Shown: piece by piece, positions 44,168 to 53,235 of the stretch
How positions within the stretch are numbered: the stretch's first letter is position 1
Layout of the letters: each line of letters starts with the position of its first letter
Assembly: GCA_022844485.1 (NCBI GenBank)
Contig: JALHLQ010000001.1
Coordinates: 248,001 to 312,000 of the forward strand
Direction of reading: 5' to 3'
DNA: 64,000 nucleotides
From: Xanthobacteraceae bacterium
GTDB taxonomy: Bacteria; Pseudomonadota; Alphaproteobacteria; Rhizobiales; Xanthobacteraceae
Translations under genes and position numbers: made by a program
Notes under the pieces: model-generated
Databases searched by the model: none
What the model was told of the DNA's origin: nothing
The model's input: only the letters and a program-made list of their open reading frames with translations

Positions 44168-44959
44168 TCAAAGCGGGCGCCTCGGCAGCGGAATGCGTCC
44201 GAACTCGGTGGTGACGAACGTCACATCCAAACCGAACACGCGCGCGATGATATCGGGCGAAAGCGCCGTCTCGGCCGGACCATCGCTCGCCAATCGGCCA
44301 TGCTCCATGACAATCACCCGGTCGGCGAAGCGCGCGGCCAGCGAGAGATCGTGCAGGATGGCCAGAACGGCGGCGCCCTTGCGGGTCATGGCAAGGAGCA
44401 ACTCCATCACCAGCAACTGATGCCGCGGATCGAGTGAGGCTGTCGGTTCATCGGCAAGCAGAATCGAAGCCTCCGTCGCAAGCACGCGGGCGAGCGCGAC
44501 GCGCGCGCGTTCGCCGCCCGACAGCGTTGCAACCGCACGCTGGGCGAAGTCCAGCGTGCCGGTCGCCGCAAGCGCGCGTTGCACGGCTGCTCGATCGGTC
44601 TCCGTCGCCGGAGAGAACGGATCGGCATGCGGGTAGCGCCCGAGCGCCACAATGTCGGCGACCGGCATCGGCCAGTGGAACACATGGCCTTGCGGCAGAT
44701 AGGCGATGCGGCGCGCGCGCTGGCGCGGCGAGTGATCGTGCAGCGGGCCGCCATCGAGGAGCACGTCGCCGTACGACGGAATAAGACCCGCGAGCGCCCG
44801 CACCAGCGTCGTCTTGCCCGCCCCATTCGGCCCGACCAAAGCGACGAGTTCGCCTTGGCGCAGGTCGAGGGAGACGTCGTCCACCACGCGCCTCCCGCCG
44901 AGCCTGACGGAGATGTTCTTGGCGCTCAGCAGCAAGCCCCTGTCGCTCGGCTGCCTCAT
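44168..44959 (-). CDS. Iron-siderophore/cobalamin-type ABC transporter ATPase
   Basis: 263-residue ATPase of the FecE/BtuD type. Walker A GPNGAGKTT (43-51), signature LSGGERARV and Walker B ILLADEPTASLDP are complete. The start ATG 44959 overlaps the permease stop as ATGA. With the permease and the divergent receptor it makes an importer for iron complexes or cobalamin; the sequence does not settle which. Confidence 0.85.
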   Translation of the reverse strand: MRQPSDRGLLLSAKNISVRLGGRRVVDDVSLDLRQGELVALVGPNGAGKTTLVRALAGLIPSYGDVLLDGGPLHDHSPRQRARRIAYLPQGHVFHWPMPVADIVALGRYPHADPFSPATETDRAAVQRALAATGTLDFAQRAVATLSGGERARVALARVLATEASILLADEPTASLDPRHQLLVMELLLAMTRKGAAVLAILHDLSLAARFADRVIVMEHGRLASDGPAETALSPDIIARVFGLDVTFVTTEFGRIPLPRRPL

Positions 44960-45969
44960 GTCGGCGCTCCCTCGAGCATCCGCCGCTCGCTGAAGATCAT
45001 GGCGAGAAAGAACGGCACGCCGATCAGCGCCGTTACGACGCCCACCTTGATCTCGACCGCTCCAGGCACGAGCCGCACGGCGATGTCGGCGGCCAAGAGC
45101 AGCGCCGCGCCGGCGAGCGCCGCGGGCGCCATCACGCGGGCCGGATCGGAGCCGACCAGGCGCCGGACGAGATGCGGCGCGACAAGTCCGACAAAACCGA
45201 TCGAGCCGGCGACGGACACGGCGGCCCCGACGCCGAGCGCAACTCCCACGACGACCGCAATCCGCGTACGCACGATGTCGACGCCGAGCGAAGCCGCGGC
45301 GTCTTCGCCAAGCGTCAAGGCGCGGAAGGCGGGTGCGTGCAGGCCGAGAATGATCCAGCTTACGAAAACGAACGGCGCCGCAAGAAGCACATGATCGAGG
45401 CTGCGATCCTGCAGCGAGCCGAGGAGCCAGAACGCGATCTCGAGCGCGATATAGGGATTGGGGGCGAGATTGAGCACGAGGGCGGTCGCCGCCCCCGCAA
45501 AGCTCGCAAGCGCAAGCCCGGCCAGCAGGACGACGGTGAGGCTGGCGCGCCGTCCCGCGATCGCAACCAGTCCGCCGATTGAGATCAGCGCGCCGGCGAT
45601 GCCGGCCAGCGGCACGGCGATGGACGTGACCCCGAAGAGACCGAACGCGATGACCGCCGACGCCGCGGCGGCTGCGGCTTGCGGCGCGCCGAAGAGAGCC
45701 GGCTCCGCCAACGGATTGCGCAAGAGACCCTGCAGCGCGGCGCCGGACAGCCCGAGCGTCGCGCCGATCAGCGCCGCGAGCAGCGTGCGCGGCAGCCGGA
45801 TCTCCTGCACGATGACGCCCGCCGGTCCCTCGCCCGTGATGAGCGCGCGCAGCGCCGCTTCCGGCGACAGGCCCGCCGGTCCGATCATCAGCGACAGCAG
45901 GACAAGCGCGAGGACGAGGGCGGCAAGCCCCGCGGAAAGCGTCGATCCGGGTCGTCCCAACGCGGTCAT
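44956..45969 (-). CDS. Iron-siderophore/cobalamin-type ABC transporter permease
   Basis: 337-residue FecCD/BtuC-type permease with 9-10 hydrophobic segments. RLPRTLLAALIGATLGLSGAALQGLLRNPLA is the family signature near the N-terminus, and GSIGFVGLVAPHLVRRLVG marks the cytoplasmic coupling loop. I chose ATG 45969 (MTALGRPGS), just before the first membrane helix; the longer open frame upstream runs into the divergent gene. A single permease gene implies a homodimer. Confidence 0.87.
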   Translation of the reverse strand: MTALGRPGSTLSAGLAALVLALVLLSLMIGPAGLSPEAALRALITGEGPAGVIVQEIRLPRTLLAALIGATLGLSGAALQGLLRNPLAEPALFGAPQAAAAAASAVIAFGLFGVTSIAVPLAGIAGALISIGGLVAIAGRRASLTVVLLAGLALASFAGAATALVLNLAPNPYIALEIAFWLLGSLQDRSLDHVLLAAPFVFVSWIILGLHAPAFRALTLGEDAAASLGVDIVRTRIAVVVGVALGVGAAVSVAGSIGFVGLVAPHLVRRLVGSDPARVMAPAALAGAALLLAADIAVRLVPGAVEIKVGVVTALIGVPFFLAMIFSERRMLEGAPT

Positions 45970-46043
45970 TGAATGACTCCTGATGCCGGCCTTTTGGCAG
46001 GGCAGGTGCTTGCGGTCCAACGAAAAAGCGGTGCAGATGCGGC

Positions 46044-46910
46044 ATGTCCTATCGGCAGGCCGGCTTGTCGCGTCGGATCGCGACTGCGTTCTTGGGAGCT
46101 CTGTGCCTGCTGGCTCCAACGCCGGCGCAGGCGGCTGACGGCGGCCCGCGCCGCGTGGTTTCCTTCAATCTCTGCGCCGACCAGTTGGCCTTGTCGCTGG
46201 CCGATCCCGAGCAGATCGCCGGTTTGTCCCCCTATGCCGCCGATCCCGAAATGTCCGTGATGGCGGACCGCGCGCGCGCATTTCCTCGTCTCGATTGGCA
46301 GGCTGAAACGACGATCGCGCTCGCGCCCGATCTTGTCCTTGTCGGGCCGATCGATCGCGGCGCGACGCGCCGCATGCTGGAGGCGCAGAAGGTGCGGGTG
46401 GTCGAGATCGAACTCGTCACCGACCTCGATGCCGCGCGCCGGCAGATGCTGACCATCGCGGCGCTGCTTGGCCATCCCGAGCGCGGCGCGCGCATGGCGC
46501 AGAGGCTCGACGAAGGGCGGGCGCGTCTGGCGAAGCTGCGCCCAGCCAGGCCGCAAACGGCGCTTGCGATCGAGCGCAACGGCTACGCGGCGGGACCCTC
46601 CAGTCTGACGGCGTCTCTCTTGGCCGAGGCCGGGTTGGAGCCGCCGCCGGGCGCGCCTGCGGGTTACGGCGGCTTTCTCTCGCTTGAACAACTCGTCGTG
46701 CTGCGTCCGGACTTTGTCGTTCTGGATTCAGCCGTTGCCCGCGCCACCGACCAGGGCGCGCTGTATGTCACCCATCCGGCGCTTGCAAAACTGTCGGAGG
46801 GCATGCGCAAGATCGTCTTCCCGCGGAAATATGCGCTTTGCGGCGGCCCGTCCGTCATTGCCGCTCTTGAGCATTTGGCCGACCTCATCTCCCGGGGCCT
46901 GAAACCATAG
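46044..46910 (+). CDS. Iron-siderophore/cobalamin-type periplasmic binding protein
   Basis: 288-residue class III binding protein (FecB/BtuF fold). The Sec signal MSYRQAGLSRRIATAFLGALCLLAPTPAQA precedes RVVSFNLCADQLALSLADPEQIAGLS, the opening of this family. A long central helix links two lobes. It is divergent from the permease across only 74 bp, so they probably share a control region. No cobalamin riboswitch fits in that gap. No TonB-dependent receptor is present in the window. Confidence 0.82.
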   Translation: MSYRQAGLSRRIATAFLGALCLLAPTPAQAADGGPRRVVSFNLCADQLALSLADPEQIAGLSPYAADPEMSVMADRARAFPRLDWQAETTIALAPDLVLVGPIDRGATRRMLEAQKVRVVEIELVTDLDAARRQMLTIAALLGHPERGARMAQRLDEGRARLAKLRPARPQTALAIERNGYAAGPSSLTASLLAEAGLEPPPGAPAGYGGFLSLEQLVVLRPDFVVLDSAVARATDQGALYVTHPALAKLSEGMRKIVFPRKYALCGGPSVIAALEHLADLISRGLKP

Positions 46911-46911
46911 C

Positions 46912-47218
46912 GCGTGATCCCGAAAAGTGGACGCCGGTTTTCGGAACCGATCACGCGCAAACAAAATAGCGCCTGATTCCGAAAAGTGGACGCCGGTTTT
47001 CGGAACCGATCACGCGCAAACGAAATATCGCGTGATCCCGAAAAGTGGACGCCGGTTTTCGGAACCGATCACGCGCAAACGAAATATCGCGTGATCCCGA
47101 AAAGTGGACGCCGGTTTTCGGAACCGATCACGCGCAAACGAAATATCGCCTGATTCCGAAAAGTGGACGCCGGTTTTCGGAAGCGATCACGCGCAAACAA
47201 AATAATGCGTGATCTCGA
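46912..47218. repeat. Five-unit 59-bp tandem array of palindromic repeats
   Basis: Five units of exactly 59 bp (starting at 46912, 46971, 47030, 47089 and 47148) fill nearly the whole 316-bp gap between convergent genes; a sixth unit begins at 47207 and breaks off after about 12 bp. Each holds a hairpin: outer arms CGCGTGATC/GATCACGCG, inner arms CCGAAAA/TTTTCGG, loop GTGGACGCCGG (11 nt) and an AACC bulge. Units 3 and 4 look identical; units 2 and 5 have GCCTGATT in the left arm. No gene lies here. Confidence 0.95.
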
Positions 47219-47226
47219 TGCGGCGA

Positions 47227-48345
47227 TCACGCCGCGCGCGGCTCCTCGAGCGGCATCAGGTGGATTCCTTCGGCAAGCAGCGACACGGTCGCGGTCACGC
47301 CGACGGCGATGCCGTTGCGCCTCGCCACATGCAGCGGCACCGAAAAGAACAAGGGCTGGGCTTCCGCGTGACGCGCGCGCAGCACGATATGCGCGGTCTG
47401 CCCGACGGCAAGCGATGCCTCGACGACGCCCTCGACCGGGTTCTCATGCTCGCCCCGAGACGGCCGGTCACGGCGATGCAGCACGACGAAGCCGTCGGGA
47501 ATGACCCAGCTCGCGCGTTGGCCGACCTCGAAACCTGGTTGCAGCGCGCATTCGAGGCGCTGTCCTCCCCAGTCGATAAGCATCCTGTTTCGCGCGGCAT
47601 CGAGCGCAATGACGACGGCCCTGAAAATGTTGCGCAGGCCGATCAGTCTTGCGACGTCGGCAGAGACCGGACGCATCGTCACGTCGTCGGGCGAGCCCGA
47701 CTGCAAGGTGCGCCCGCGATGCAGCACGCAGATGCGATCTGCGAGCATGACGGCTTCATCAAGATCGTGGGTCACCAGCACGACCGGCATGCGGAGCTCC
47801 AGGCGCAGCTCCGCGAGTTCGAGATAAAGACGCTGCCGCGTCGCACGGTCAACGGCTGAGAACGGCTCATCGAGAAGAAGAACGGCGGGATCGCGCGCCA
47901 GCGCGCGCGCCACGGCCACACGCTGCTGCTGGCCGCCCGACAACTCGGCCGGCTTTCGCGCCTCGAGACCGCCGAGATGCACGAGCCCGAGCAGTTCCTG
48001 CGCGCGCGCGCGGCCTTCGGCGGGCGGACGATGATCGAGTGCGGCGGCCACATTGTCGAGCGCGGACATGTGCGGAAACAATGCGTAGTTCTGGAAGACA
48101 AGACCGGCCTGGCGACGGTGGGGCGCCAGCGCGCGGCCGCTCTTGGTGTCGAGCCATACGGCGCCGTTCACCGCCACGTGTCCGTCACGCGGGGTGTAGA
48201 GCCCTGCGATCGTCCGCAAAATCGTCGATTTCCCGCTGCCCGATGGTCCGACCAGCGCGAGCATCTCGCCGGGCGCGCAGTCGAAGAACGCCGCCAGGGG
48301 GATCGGCCTGTCCTGGCTGAGCGACACGGACAGTCCGGCGTTCAT
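47227..48345 (-). CDS. modC: Molybdate ABC transporter ATPase ModC
   Basis: 372-residue ATPase. Walker [10 protein letters not shown] (33-41), signature LSGGQQQRV and Walker [12 protein letters not shown] are intact, and residues ~290-365 form TOBE-like strands that bind oxyanion in ModC. ATG 48345 overlaps the modB stop by 4 bp. It closes the modABC operon and its 3' end abuts the hairpin array. Confidence 0.85.
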   Translation of the reverse strand: MNAGLSVSLSQDRPIPLAAFFDCAPGEMLALVGPSGSGKSTILRTIAGLYTPRDGHVAVNGAVWLDTKSGRALAPHRRQAGLVFQNYALFPHMSALDNVAAALDHRPPAEGRARAQELLGLVHLGGLEARKPAELSGGQQQRVAVARALARDPAVLLLDEPFSAVDRATRQRLYLELAELRLELRMPVVLVTHDLDEAVMLADRICVLHRGRTLQSGSPDDVTMRPVSADVARLIGLRNIFRAVVIALDAARNRMLIDWGGQRLECALQPGFEVGQRASWVIPDGFVVLHRRDRPSRGEHENPVEGVVEASLAVGQTAHIVLRARHAEAQPLFFSVPLHVARRNGIAVGVTATVSLLAEGIHLMPLEEPRAA

Positions 48346-49010
48346 CCAAGCCTCCGCCCGACCCTGCGCGAGAGCGCAAAGGTGAGCGCAATGGCAACCA
48401 GCGAAATGCCGAGCAGAAGCGCCGACATGCGGGCCGCCGCGCCTTCATCGAAGGCCTGCACGCGGTCGTAGATCGCGATCGCGACCGTCTTCGTCTCGCC
48501 GGGAATGGAGCCGCCCACCATCAGCACCACGCCGAACTCGCCGAGCGTATGCGCGAAGCTGAGCACGAGCGCGGTTATGATTCCCGGCCAGGCCAGCGGC
48601 AGTTCGACGCGCATGAAGGCCCGCCATGGCGTCATCCCGCAGGACGCGGCGGCGTCGCGTACGTCGCGCGGGATCGCTTCGAACCCGCGCTGCATGGGCT
48701 GGACGGCGAAAGGCAGGTTGAAAATGATCGACGCGATGAGCAGCCCTGCGAAGGTGAACACGAGCGGACTGCCGAACAGGCTTTGCCAGATCTGCCCAAG
48801 CGGCGATGCGCCGCCGAATGCGACGAGCAAGTAGTAGCCGAGAACGGTTGGCGGCAAGACAAGCGGCAGGGCGACCAAGCTCTCGACGGCGGCCTTGCCG
48901 GTGAAATTGCGGTAGGCCAGCCAGCGCCCGAGCGCCAAGCCGATGGGCAAGAGAAACACAACGGTCCAAACGCCGAGTTGGAGCGAAAGCCGCAGTGCAG
49001 GCCAATCCAT
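48342..49010 (-). CDS. modB: Molybdate ABC transporter permease ModB
   Basis: 222-residue membrane permease with five hydrophobic segments. LVALPLVLPPTVLGYYLLVAFG and the EAA-type loop EAIPRDVRDAAASCGMTPWRAF are typical of ModB. HTLGEFGVVLMVGGSIPGETKT is a further ModB mark. It starts 27 bp after the modA stop and overlaps modC. Confidence 0.9.
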   Translation of the reverse strand: MDWPALRLSLQLGVWTVVFLLPIGLALGRWLAYRNFTGKAAVESLVALPLVLPPTVLGYYLLVAFGGASPLGQIWQSLFGSPLVFTFAGLLIASIIFNLPFAVQPMQRGFEAIPRDVRDAAASCGMTPWRAFMRVELPLAWPGIITALVLSFAHTLGEFGVVLMVGGSIPGETKTVAIAIYDRVQAFDEGAAARMSALLLGISLVAIALTFALSRRVGRRLG

Positions 49011-49037
49011 CGGGTGTTCCTCGCGCGCGCTCTCGGT

Positions 49038-49838
49038 TCACTCGCCCGGAACAACGAACCCAAACCGGGTGAGGACGGCGCGGGCATCCGGCGTTTGCAG
49101 ATAGGCGAAAAATCGCTCGGCGACGGGCCCGGCATTCTTGACCAACGCCATGCTTTGGCGCAACGGCGAGTGCCATTCCTGCGGGATCAGATCGTAGGCG
49201 CCGAGCGCCGCCACTTTCGGCGCCAGCGCGAGCGAGTAGGCGATGATTCCGCCTTGCGTCGAGGCGGACGTCGCGAATTGCGCCGCTTGCGACACGTTCT
49301 CGCCCACGACGAGCCGCAGTCTGACGGCCTCCCAAAGGCCGCGGTGGCGCAAGGCCTCTTCCGCGCGCTTGCCATAGGGCGCGTGCTCCGGATTGGCGAT
49401 CGCGAATTTCTGCACGCGGCCGTCATTCAGCGCCGCACGGAGATCGTCGAGCGTGCCGTCCGCCTTGAGCGGCGATCCGCGCGGAACCATGATGACGATG
49501 CGGCCGACGCCGTACAGGACGGGCTTCGCCTTGAGGAATCCGTCGCGCTCGAGCCCGATGATGTATTCCTCGTCGGCGGACAGAAACGCCTGAAACGGCG
49601 CGCCTTGACGGATCTGCCGCGCGAAATTGCCGGACGAGCCGAAGGCAAGCCGCACGCTCTGGCCGGTGTCGCGCGCAAACGCGCTCGCGATGTCCTCGAG
49701 CGCAAACTGCAGATCTGATGCCGCGGCGATGACCGGCGCCTCGCTGGCCCGCGCATGGTGAAGGCCGGATGGCAGCAGGGCGGCCGCCATCGCAGACGCG
49801 GCCCCCAGGATGAAACGGCGGCGGCTCGCTTGCATCAT
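49038..49838 (-). CDS. modA: Molybdate-binding periplasmic protein ModA
   Basis: 266-residue receptor. The N-terminus MMQASRRRFILGAASAMAAALL looks Tat-type (SRRRFIL). The mature part has AASDLQFALEDI, FGSSGNFARQI and NPEHAPYGKRAEEAL, the segments that form the oxyanion pocket in ModA. Two adjacent ATG codons start the frame; I give the first. The 226-bp upstream region carries a near-perfect hairpin that may be regulatory. Confidence 0.9.
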   Translation of the reverse strand: MMQASRRRFILGAASAMAAALLPSGLHHARASEAPVIAAASDLQFALEDIASAFARDTGQSVRLAFGSSGNFARQIRQGAPFQAFLSADEEYIIGLERDGFLKAKPVLYGVGRIVIMVPRGSPLKADGTLDDLRAALNDGRVQKFAIANPEHAPYGKRAEEALRHRGLWEAVRLRLVVGENVSQAAQFATSASTQGGIIAYSLALAPKVAALGAYDLIPQEWHSPLRQSMALVKNAGPVAERFFAYLQTPDARAVLTRFGFVVPGE

Positions 49839-49900
49839 CGTGCTCCATGGCGCATGGCGAGCCGTGGGGCCCGGCCAGATCGGTAATGGTTTGCTGGGGT

Positions 49901-49924
49901 GACCGGGAACCGCCGTTCCGGGTC
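49901..49924. promoter_or_regulatory. Hairpin in the divergent modA/GMC-oxidoreductase region
   Basis: Arms GACCGGGAAC (49901-49910) and GTTCCGGGTC (49915-49924) pair at 9 of 10 positions around a CGCC loop; on the plus strand TTT follows. It lies 63 bp upstream of modA, in its leader, and 140 bp upstream of the GMC gene. It could be an attenuator or operator. I see no ModE-site consensus and no full molybdenum-cofactor RNA motif. Confidence 0.4.
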
Positions 49925-50064
49925 TTTGCCCGCGCTTACGGCGCGGTTACTGGCAGGTTAGCAATCCGGTGCGTCGCTGCCAAGGCGACGGGTTTTGGCG
50001 AGCCTTTGGCGTGGTTGTCAGCGGCCGCGGGGCCATCCACACTGGATCATCCGCGGGGGAAGTC

Positions 50065-51693
50065 ATGCGCATCGCGTCAGCTTCGGAAGAGTATGACTAC
50101 ATCGTCGTGGGCGCCGGCTCTGCCGGTTGCGTGCTCGCCAACCGCCTCTCGGCCGATCCGAAGAACCGGGTTCTGCTGCTCGAGGGCGGCGGCCGGGACA
50201 ATTGGATCTGGTTTCATGTTCCCGTCGGCTACCTTTTCGCGATCGGCAATCCGCGAGCCGACTGGTGTTTCCGGACCGAAGCCGAGCCCGGGCTCAACGG
50301 CCGCAGCCTGCTCTACCCGCGAGGAAAGGTCATCGGCGGATCGTCGGCGATCAACGCCATGATCTACATGCGAGGGCAGGCAGCCGACTACGATCACTGG
50401 CGCCAGTTGGGCCTTTCCGGCTGGGGCTGGGATGACGTGCTGCCCTATTTCCGAAAGCCGCTCGATCACTTCCTGGGCGAGAGCGCGGCGCATGCGGTCG
50501 GCGGCGAGTGGCGCGTCGAGGCGCCGCGCGTGCGATGGGATCTGCTCGACACCCTCCGCGAAGCCGCGGCTGAGACGGGGATCAGATCGATCGACGACTT
50601 CAACACGGGAGACAACGAGGGCTGCTGTTATTTCCACGTGAACCAGAAAAAGGGCCTGCGCTGGTCGTCTGCGCGCGGTTTTCTCAAGCCGGCGCTGCAT
50701 CGGCGGAACTTGCGGCTGGAAACGGAATGTCTTGTCGAAAACCTGGTCGTCGATGACGGCCGCGCGAGCGGCGTTCGGTATCGCCGAAACGGGGTGCAGC
50801 ACGTGGCCCGCTGCCGCGGCGAGGTGATCCTCTCAGCCGGATCGATCGGTTCCGTGCAGATCCTGCTGCATTCCGGCATCGGCCCGGGCCGGCATCTCCG
50901 CGATCTCGGCATCCCGGTCCGGCTGGAGAAGCCAGGTGTCGGCGAAAACCTGCACGACCATCTCCAGCTTCGCATGATCTTCAAGGTCTCGGGCGTGAAG
51001 ACGTTGAACGAGACCTATCATTCGCTGTTGGGCCGCTTGGGCATCGGCCTCGAATATCTGTTGTTCCGGCGCGGCCCGCTGACCATGGCGCCGTCGCAAC
51101 TGGGCATCTTCACGCGATCCGATCCGGGGCGCGAACGCGCCAATATCGAATTTCACATCCAGCCGCTTTCGCTCGACAAGTTCGGCGATCCACTGCACCC
51201 GTTTCCGGCCGTCACGGTGAGCGTCTGCAATTTGCAGCCGACCAGCCGGGGGCATGTGCGGCTGCGCTCCACCGACCCGCAGGACAAGCCGATCATTAGA
51301 CCGAACTACCTTGCCACCGCAGAGGACCGTACGGTGGCCGCGAATTCGATCCGCGTCGCGCGCAGGATCGTCGCGGCTCCGGCCCTCAAGAAATTCAAGC
51401 CGGCGGAATATCTGCCCGGACCTTCGGTCGGAAACGATGAAGCTTCGCTGGCGAAAGCCGCCGGCGAGATCGGAACGACGATTTTTCATCCGGTGGGCAC
51501 CGCCAAGATGGGCCGCGCGACGGATCCGACAGCCGTGGTCGACGAGAGGCTTCGCTTCATCGGCTTGTCCGGGCTGCGCGTGATCGATGCGTCGGTGATG
51601 CCGACGATTACGTCCGGAAACACGGCCGCCCCGGTCATGATGATCGCCGAGAAAGGGGCGGACATGGTTCTCCAGGACCGCAGGAACCACTGA
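50065..51693 (+). CDS. GMC-family FAD-dependent oxidoreductase (choline/alcohol dehydrogenase-like)
   Basis: 542-residue flavoprotein. FAD motif VVGAGSAGCVLANRL (15-28), GMC signature PRGKVIGGSSAINAMIYMRG (~91-110), GxGENLHDH, and the C-terminal active-site region HPVGTAKMG with IDASVMPTITSGNTAAPVMMIAEKGADM. The His-Asn catalytic pair is present. Such enzymes oxidise alcohols to aldehydes, passing electrons to quinone or oxygen. I chose ATG 50065 with GGGGGA upstream. Confidence 0.87.
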   Translation: MRIASASEEYDYIVVGAGSAGCVLANRLSADPKNRVLLLEGGGRDNWIWFHVPVGYLFAIGNPRADWCFRTEAEPGLNGRSLLYPRGKVIGGSSAINAMIYMRGQAADYDHWRQLGLSGWGWDDVLPYFRKPLDHFLGESAAHAVGGEWRVEAPRVRWDLLDTLREAAAETGIRSIDDFNTGDNEGCCYFHVNQKKGLRWSSARGFLKPALHRRNLRLETECLVENLVVDDGRASGVRYRRNGVQHVARCRGEVILSAGSIGSVQILLHSGIGPGRHLRDLGIPVRLEKPGVGENLHDHLQLRMIFKVSGVKTLNETYHSLLGRLGIGLEYLLFRRGPLTMAPSQLGIFTRSDPGRERANIEFHIQPLSLDKFGDPLHPFPAVTVSVCNLQPTSRGHVRLRSTDPQDKPIIRPNYLATAEDRTVAANSIRVARRIVAAPALKKFKPAEYLPGPSVGNDEASLAKAAGEIGTTIFHPVGTAKMGRATDPTAVVDERLRFIGLSGLRVIDASVMPTITSGNTAAPVMMIAEKGADMVLQDRRNH

Positions 51694-51797
51694 CGGGGGC
51701 GTTCTGTCCGCGTGACATTGCCACATTGGCGCGTGACAATGCGGCGAGTCGCCGGTCCGGGAGATCCTTCGGACGGCTGCAAAACGGGGAGGGGTTC

Positions 51798-52385
51798 ATG
51801 GAACTGGTTCAGCAGTCAAGCCTGGTTGAACGCGTGAAAGCGATTATGCTCACGCCGAAGACCGAGTGGCCGGTGATCGAGCGCGAACCGGGCGATATGG
51901 TCGATCTGTTCCGCAACTACGTGGCCATTCTTGCCGCCATTCCGGCGGTCTGCGGCTTTGTCGGGACGGCTTTGGTTGGATTTTCCGTGCCCGTCGTCGG
52001 CACCGTGCGCGCGCCGATCGGTGCGGCGCTTGTCTCCGCCATCATCGGCTACGTTTTGTCTTTCGTCATGGTGTATGTTCTGGCCTACATCATTGACGCG
52101 CTCGCGCCGGCCTTTGGCGGGCAGAAGAACTTCGGCAATGCGCTCAAGACGGCCGTCTACTCGTTTACGCCGGGCTGGCTCGTCGGCGTTTTCATGCTGA
52201 TCCCGGCCCTTGGATTTCTCGGCATCCTCGCCCTGTACGGAATTTATCTCGTGTGGACGGGCCTGCCGGTGATGATGCGCTCGCCCCAGGAGAAGACGCT
52301 CGGCTACACAGGCGCCGTCGTTGCCGTGGCGCTCGTGGTCGGCCTGGTTTTTGGAATGGTGCAAGCGGCCGCCTTCCGCGTCTAG
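51798..52385 (+). CDS. YIP1 family membrane protein
   Basis: 195-residue integral membrane protein with five hydrophobic segments (~38-56, 63-85, 95-115, 130-150, 165-190) and the short N-terminal helix VERVKAIMLTPKTEWPVIEREPG that marks bacterial YIP1 proteins. GGGGAGGGG precedes the ATG. Function unknown. Two direct repeats CGCGTGACA (51709 and 51730, 21 bp apart) lie upstream and might bind a regulator. Confidence 0.78.
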   Translation: MELVQQSSLVERVKAIMLTPKTEWPVIEREPGDMVDLFRNYVAILAAIPAVCGFVGTALVGFSVPVVGTVRAPIGAALVSAIIGYVLSFVMVYVLAYIIDALAPAFGGQKNFGNALKTAVYSFTPGWLVGVFMLIPALGFLGILALYGIYLVWTGLPVMMRSPQEKTLGYTGAVVAVALVVGLVFGMVQAAAFRV

Positions 52386-52480
52386 CGGCGCCCGAACGGT
52401 TTGATTTGCGGGGCGAGGCGGCGGCGTGGTCGCATGCCGTCCGGCCTGCCGGTGGTATTTGGCGTGCGTAGGCGGGGAGC

Positions 52481-53233
52481 ATGACCGAAGACTTCCTCTT
52501 GCTTGCCGCGATCGGGTTCTTGGCGCAATTGGTCGATGGCGCGCTCGGAATGGCGTTCGGGGTGATCTCGACCACGGCGATGTTGTCACTTGGGATCGCG
52601 CCTGCGCAGGCGAGCGCCATCGTTCACACCGCCGAAGTCTTCACGACTGCGGCCTCGGCGGCCTCACATATCTATTATCGCAATGTTGATTGGCGCCTGG
52701 TCGCCAGGCTCGGAATTTCCGGCGTCCTCGGCGCGATGCTTGGCGCATGGCTCGTCTCGAGCATCGATGCCAAGGTCGTGCGCCCCTTCGTCTCGGCCTA
52801 TCTGCTCGCCCTTGGCATCTTCATTCTCTACAAGGCCATCAAAGGGGTCCGTGAGCGCCGCGATGCCTCGCTGACCTACGCGCCCTCGCTGGGGCTCGCT
52901 GGTGGCTTTCTCGATGCGAGCGGCGGCGGAGGTTGGGGTCCTTTCGTGACATCCACTTTGATCGGCACCGGCCACGCGCCGCGCACGGTCGTAGGCTCGA
53001 CCATCGCGACTGAATTCTTCGTGTCGGCGGCGGCGACCGCCACCTTCATCGTCGCGCTCGACGACTGGTCGCTCGGCCATGCGATCGCTCTGGTGCTGGG
53101 CGGGCTGATTGCGGCACCCTTCGGAGGGATCATCGCAAAACACGTGCCCGCGCGGCCGCTGATGACGGCCGTCGGAGGACTCGTCATCCTCCTCACATCA
53201 TGGCAGTTGATCCGGTTTTTCGGCTGGTTCTGA
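52481..53233 (+). CDS. TSUP family exporter (TauE/SafE)
   Basis: 250-residue membrane protein with 7-8 hydrophobic segments and two halves related to each other. GALGMAFGVISTTAMLSLGI and LDASGGGGWGPFVTSTLIG are the TSUP hallmark motifs. Members export sulfite, sulfonates or other organic anions. It begins 95 bp after the Yip1 gene, same strand. The substrate is not evident from the neighbours. Confidence 0.85.
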   Translation: MTEDFLLLAAIGFLAQLVDGALGMAFGVISTTAMLSLGIAPAQASAIVHTAEVFTTAASAASHIYYRNVDWRLVARLGISGVLGAMLGAWLVSSIDAKVVRPFVSAYLLALGIFILYKAIKGVRERRDASLTYAPSLGLAGGFLDASGGGGWGPFVTSTLIGTGHAPRTVVGSTIATEFFVSAAATATFIVALDDWSLGHAIALVLGGLIAAPFGGIIAKHVPARPLMTAVGGLVILLTSWQLIRFFGWF

Positions 53234-53235
53234 GG

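Noticed and set aside
45970-46043. Cobalamin riboswitch between the divergent importer genes
   Set aside because: Only 74 bp are available and no B12-box sequence is visible.
46912-47218. CRISPR array
   Set aside because: The 59-bp units repeat completely, including the parts between hairpins, so there are no unique spacers, and no cas gene is nearby.
49839-50064. Molybdenum-cofactor riboswitch upstream of modA
   Set aside because: I could not find the conserved Moco stems; only one simple hairpin is clear.
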